A stretch of DNA of 64,000 nt from Phycisphaeraceae bacterium (lineage in GTDB: Bacteria > Planctomycetota > Phycisphaerae > Phycisphaerales > UBA1924), in the NCBI GenBank assembly GCA_020639195.1, contig JACKHB010000003.1:1-64000 (forward strand). Direction: 5' to 3'. This document shows positions 62,963 to 64,000 of the stretch, piece by piece. The notes beneath the pieces were generated by a model. That model was not told the origin of the DNA. It ran no database searches and saw only the letters and a list, made by a program, of their open reading frames with translations. Both the position numbers and the translations under genes were made by a program. Each line of letters starts with the position of its first letter. Position 1 is the first letter of the stretch.

Positions 62963-63694
62963 ATGCGTTGCAGAATTGGTGTGATTGTCTTGATCGGCGC
63001 GGCGGGCCTGGCCGGGGCCGATGTCGTGTCGGTGCCCTATGCCACGCTGACCGGGGACGTGACCGAAGGGCTCGAGCTGCTCGATGCTGGCTTCGGCTTT
63101 GAGGGGGCCAACTACGACGGCGTCATCTCCAACGGGCTTGGGCTTCGCATGGCCGAGCGGTTTGCCGGGCAGACCGTCAGCGACGGGACCGACAAGTCGG
63201 GGTTCGGCGTGTTCGACGTGGTGACGGGGGCTCCGACGGGGCCGCTGTCGCTGGCGGTGGGAGCGCCGACGGAGAACCTCGTGATCGGAGACTCGACGCC
63301 CGTCGGTGGGCCCGGCCATGTGATCAGCGGCCTGGGCTCGCTCGGCTGGCCGTCCTTCGAGGCGATCGGCGAGGGCGCCATCGCGCTGCTCTTTGACGTG
63401 AACCAGTTTGAGCTTGGGTTTACCGTGTTCGGCGAGAGCGGGCCGGGCGATGTGTTCGTGTCGTTCTACGCGCGGGACGGATCGCTGCTCGACGAGATCA
63501 CGCTGGTCGAGGTGATCGATGCCGGATACGGCTTTCGGACCTCGGACGGCGCCGCGACGATCGCGGGCGTGCTGATCACCAACAACGAGGACCTCGGCAT
63601 CTCGTTCGACGACTTCAAGTATCACCGCACGCCGGCGCCGGCGGGCGTGGTGCTCCTGGTGGCCGGGGCCGCGTCGCGACGGCGGCGGCGCTGA
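62963..63694 (+). CDS. Exported protein with PEP-CTERM-like tail
   Basis: Encodes 243 residues. A signal peptide (IGVIVLIGAAGLAGADVV) is followed by a beta-rich body with QFELGFTVFGESGPGDVFVSFYARDGSLL, as in many surface beta-sandwich proteins. The end TPAPAGVVLLVAGAASRRRRR is the Pro-short hydrophobic stretch-Arg tail characteristic of exosortase/PEP-CTERM type sorting. GGAGGG precedes ATG 62963. The function is unknown. Confidence 0.75.
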   Translation: MRCRIGVIVLIGAAGLAGADVVSVPYATLTGDVTEGLELLDAGFGFEGANYDGVISNGLGLRMAERFAGQTVSDGTDKSGFGVFDVVTGAPTGPLSLAVGAPTENLVIGDSTPVGGPGHVISGLGSLGWPSFEAIGEGAIALLFDVNQFELGFTVFGESGPGDVFVSFYARDGSLLDEITLVEVIDAGYGFRTSDGAATIAGVLITNNEDLGISFDDFKYHRTPAPAGVVLLVAGAASRRRRR

Positions 63695-63761
63695 CCGCGA
63701 GGGAGGGGGGGCATGCCACGCGGCGTCTCGCCGTGCCCGTTGCGGCGGCGGGGCGCCGCTC

Positions 63762-64000
63762 TTACGTCTGCAGCACTCCGGTCCTGAAGTCCCGATTCCA
63801 GTCCCATCCCGCGCACGCTTCGAGGGCCGCGATCAGTTCCTCGCGGGTCGCGTGCGGCTCGATGATGCGGTCGAGCCAGCCCCTCGCGGCCCCGTAGCGG
63901 ATGTCCTGCTGTTCGTTGTAGCTCGCGCGGACGGCGCTCAGGATCTGGTCGTGCGTCTCCTTGTCGATGGTCTCGCCCCGCCGCTCGCGCGAGCGCTCCT
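63762..64000 (-). CDS. Acyl-CoA carboxylase carboxyltransferase subunit, C-terminal end (cut by the window)
   Basis: Seventy-eight residues up to the stop TAA at 63762-63764. QDIRYGAARGWLDRIIEPHATREELIAALEA and DFRTGVLQT are the C-terminal pattern of the biotin-dependent carboxyltransferase beta subunit, with closest resemblance to methylcrotonyl- or propionyl-CoA carboxylase. The rest lies beyond the edge. As methylcrotonyl-CoA carboxylase it would complete the leucine route with HMG-CoA lyase and the hydratases nearby; this is inferred. Confidence 0.75.
   Translation of the reverse strand, partial: ERSRERRGETIDKETHDQILSAVRASYNEQQDIRYGAARGWLDRIIEPHATREELIAALEACAGWDWNRDFRTGVLQT

Overview
This 64 kb window is high-GC DNA, roughly two thirds G+C except in two AT-richer patches near the left end. 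It most likely comes from a planctomycete, probably class Phycisphaerae. The signs are: a subtilase with a LEPR-XLL type N-terminus; exported proteins ending in a short hydrophobic stretch plus an arginine tail; an ECF sigma factor coupled to a Ser/Thr kinase with a TPR-like tail; a PadR regulator coupled to a HAAS-domain protein; type IV pseudopilin and dockerin-like calcium repeats; and a class II-looking tRNA-Cys. Both the taxonomic placement and all functions are inferred from sequence alone.

Left end (1-6.2 kb): an accessory region. It holds an IS630-type transposase remnant and two truncated Rhs-family C-terminal genes that share a nearly identical core but carry unrelated tips. Each is followed directly by one or two small membrane-protein genes, as in polymorphic toxin/immunity modules. 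A tRNA-Ala(CGC) 3' half lies at the 5' edge of the first Rhs gene, and a 1.2 kb array of GC-rich hairpin repeats lies upstream of the second.

6.2-34.9 kb: mostly housekeeping and metabolic genes. They include a solitary DNA methyltransferase, a CBS-domain protein, ribosomal protein S1 (interrupted by clustered indels), two glutamate dehydrogenases (10.8 and 28.2 kb), a ChaN-like lipoprotein, Ogt, NrdR, a PadR/HAAS pair, ThrS, a PLP decarboxylase, an ATP/ADP-type nucleotide transporter, a Tat-exported epimerase, a DUF1573/rhodanese/MauE/S18/fRMsr run, PPK2, an ECF sigma/anti-sigma pair and two tandem isoaspartyl-peptidase-like genes.

34.9-38.9 kb: the most interesting locus. A sigma70-like promoter and a cobalamin riboswitch precede four tightly spaced genes: a secreted surface protein, a PQQ-like beta-propeller with dockerin-like repeats, a type IV pseudopilin and a BFD-like [2Fe-2S] protein. 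The first two resemble in kind the surface protein and beta-propeller found in B12-uptake loci of Bacteroidetes. I propose a planctomycete corrinoid-acquisition system.

39-64 kb: a tRNA-Cys with a long variable arm, a few exported or unknown proteins, then a long minus-strand catabolic region. That region has 2-oxoacid dehydrogenase E1 alpha, E1 beta and E2 with two small unknown genes between them, an acyl-CoA dehydrogenase, three enoyl-CoA hydratases, HMG-CoA lyase and, at the right edge, the C-terminus of a biotin-dependent carboxyltransferase. Together these read as branched-chain (leucine) catabolism. It is interrupted by a large secreted subtilase with several frameshifts and is followed by a PAC2 protein, the kinase/ECF pair and an exported protein.

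The clustered compensating indels in S1 and in the subtilase suggest local assembly or consensus errors, so frameshifts here should not be read as real gene loss without checking.
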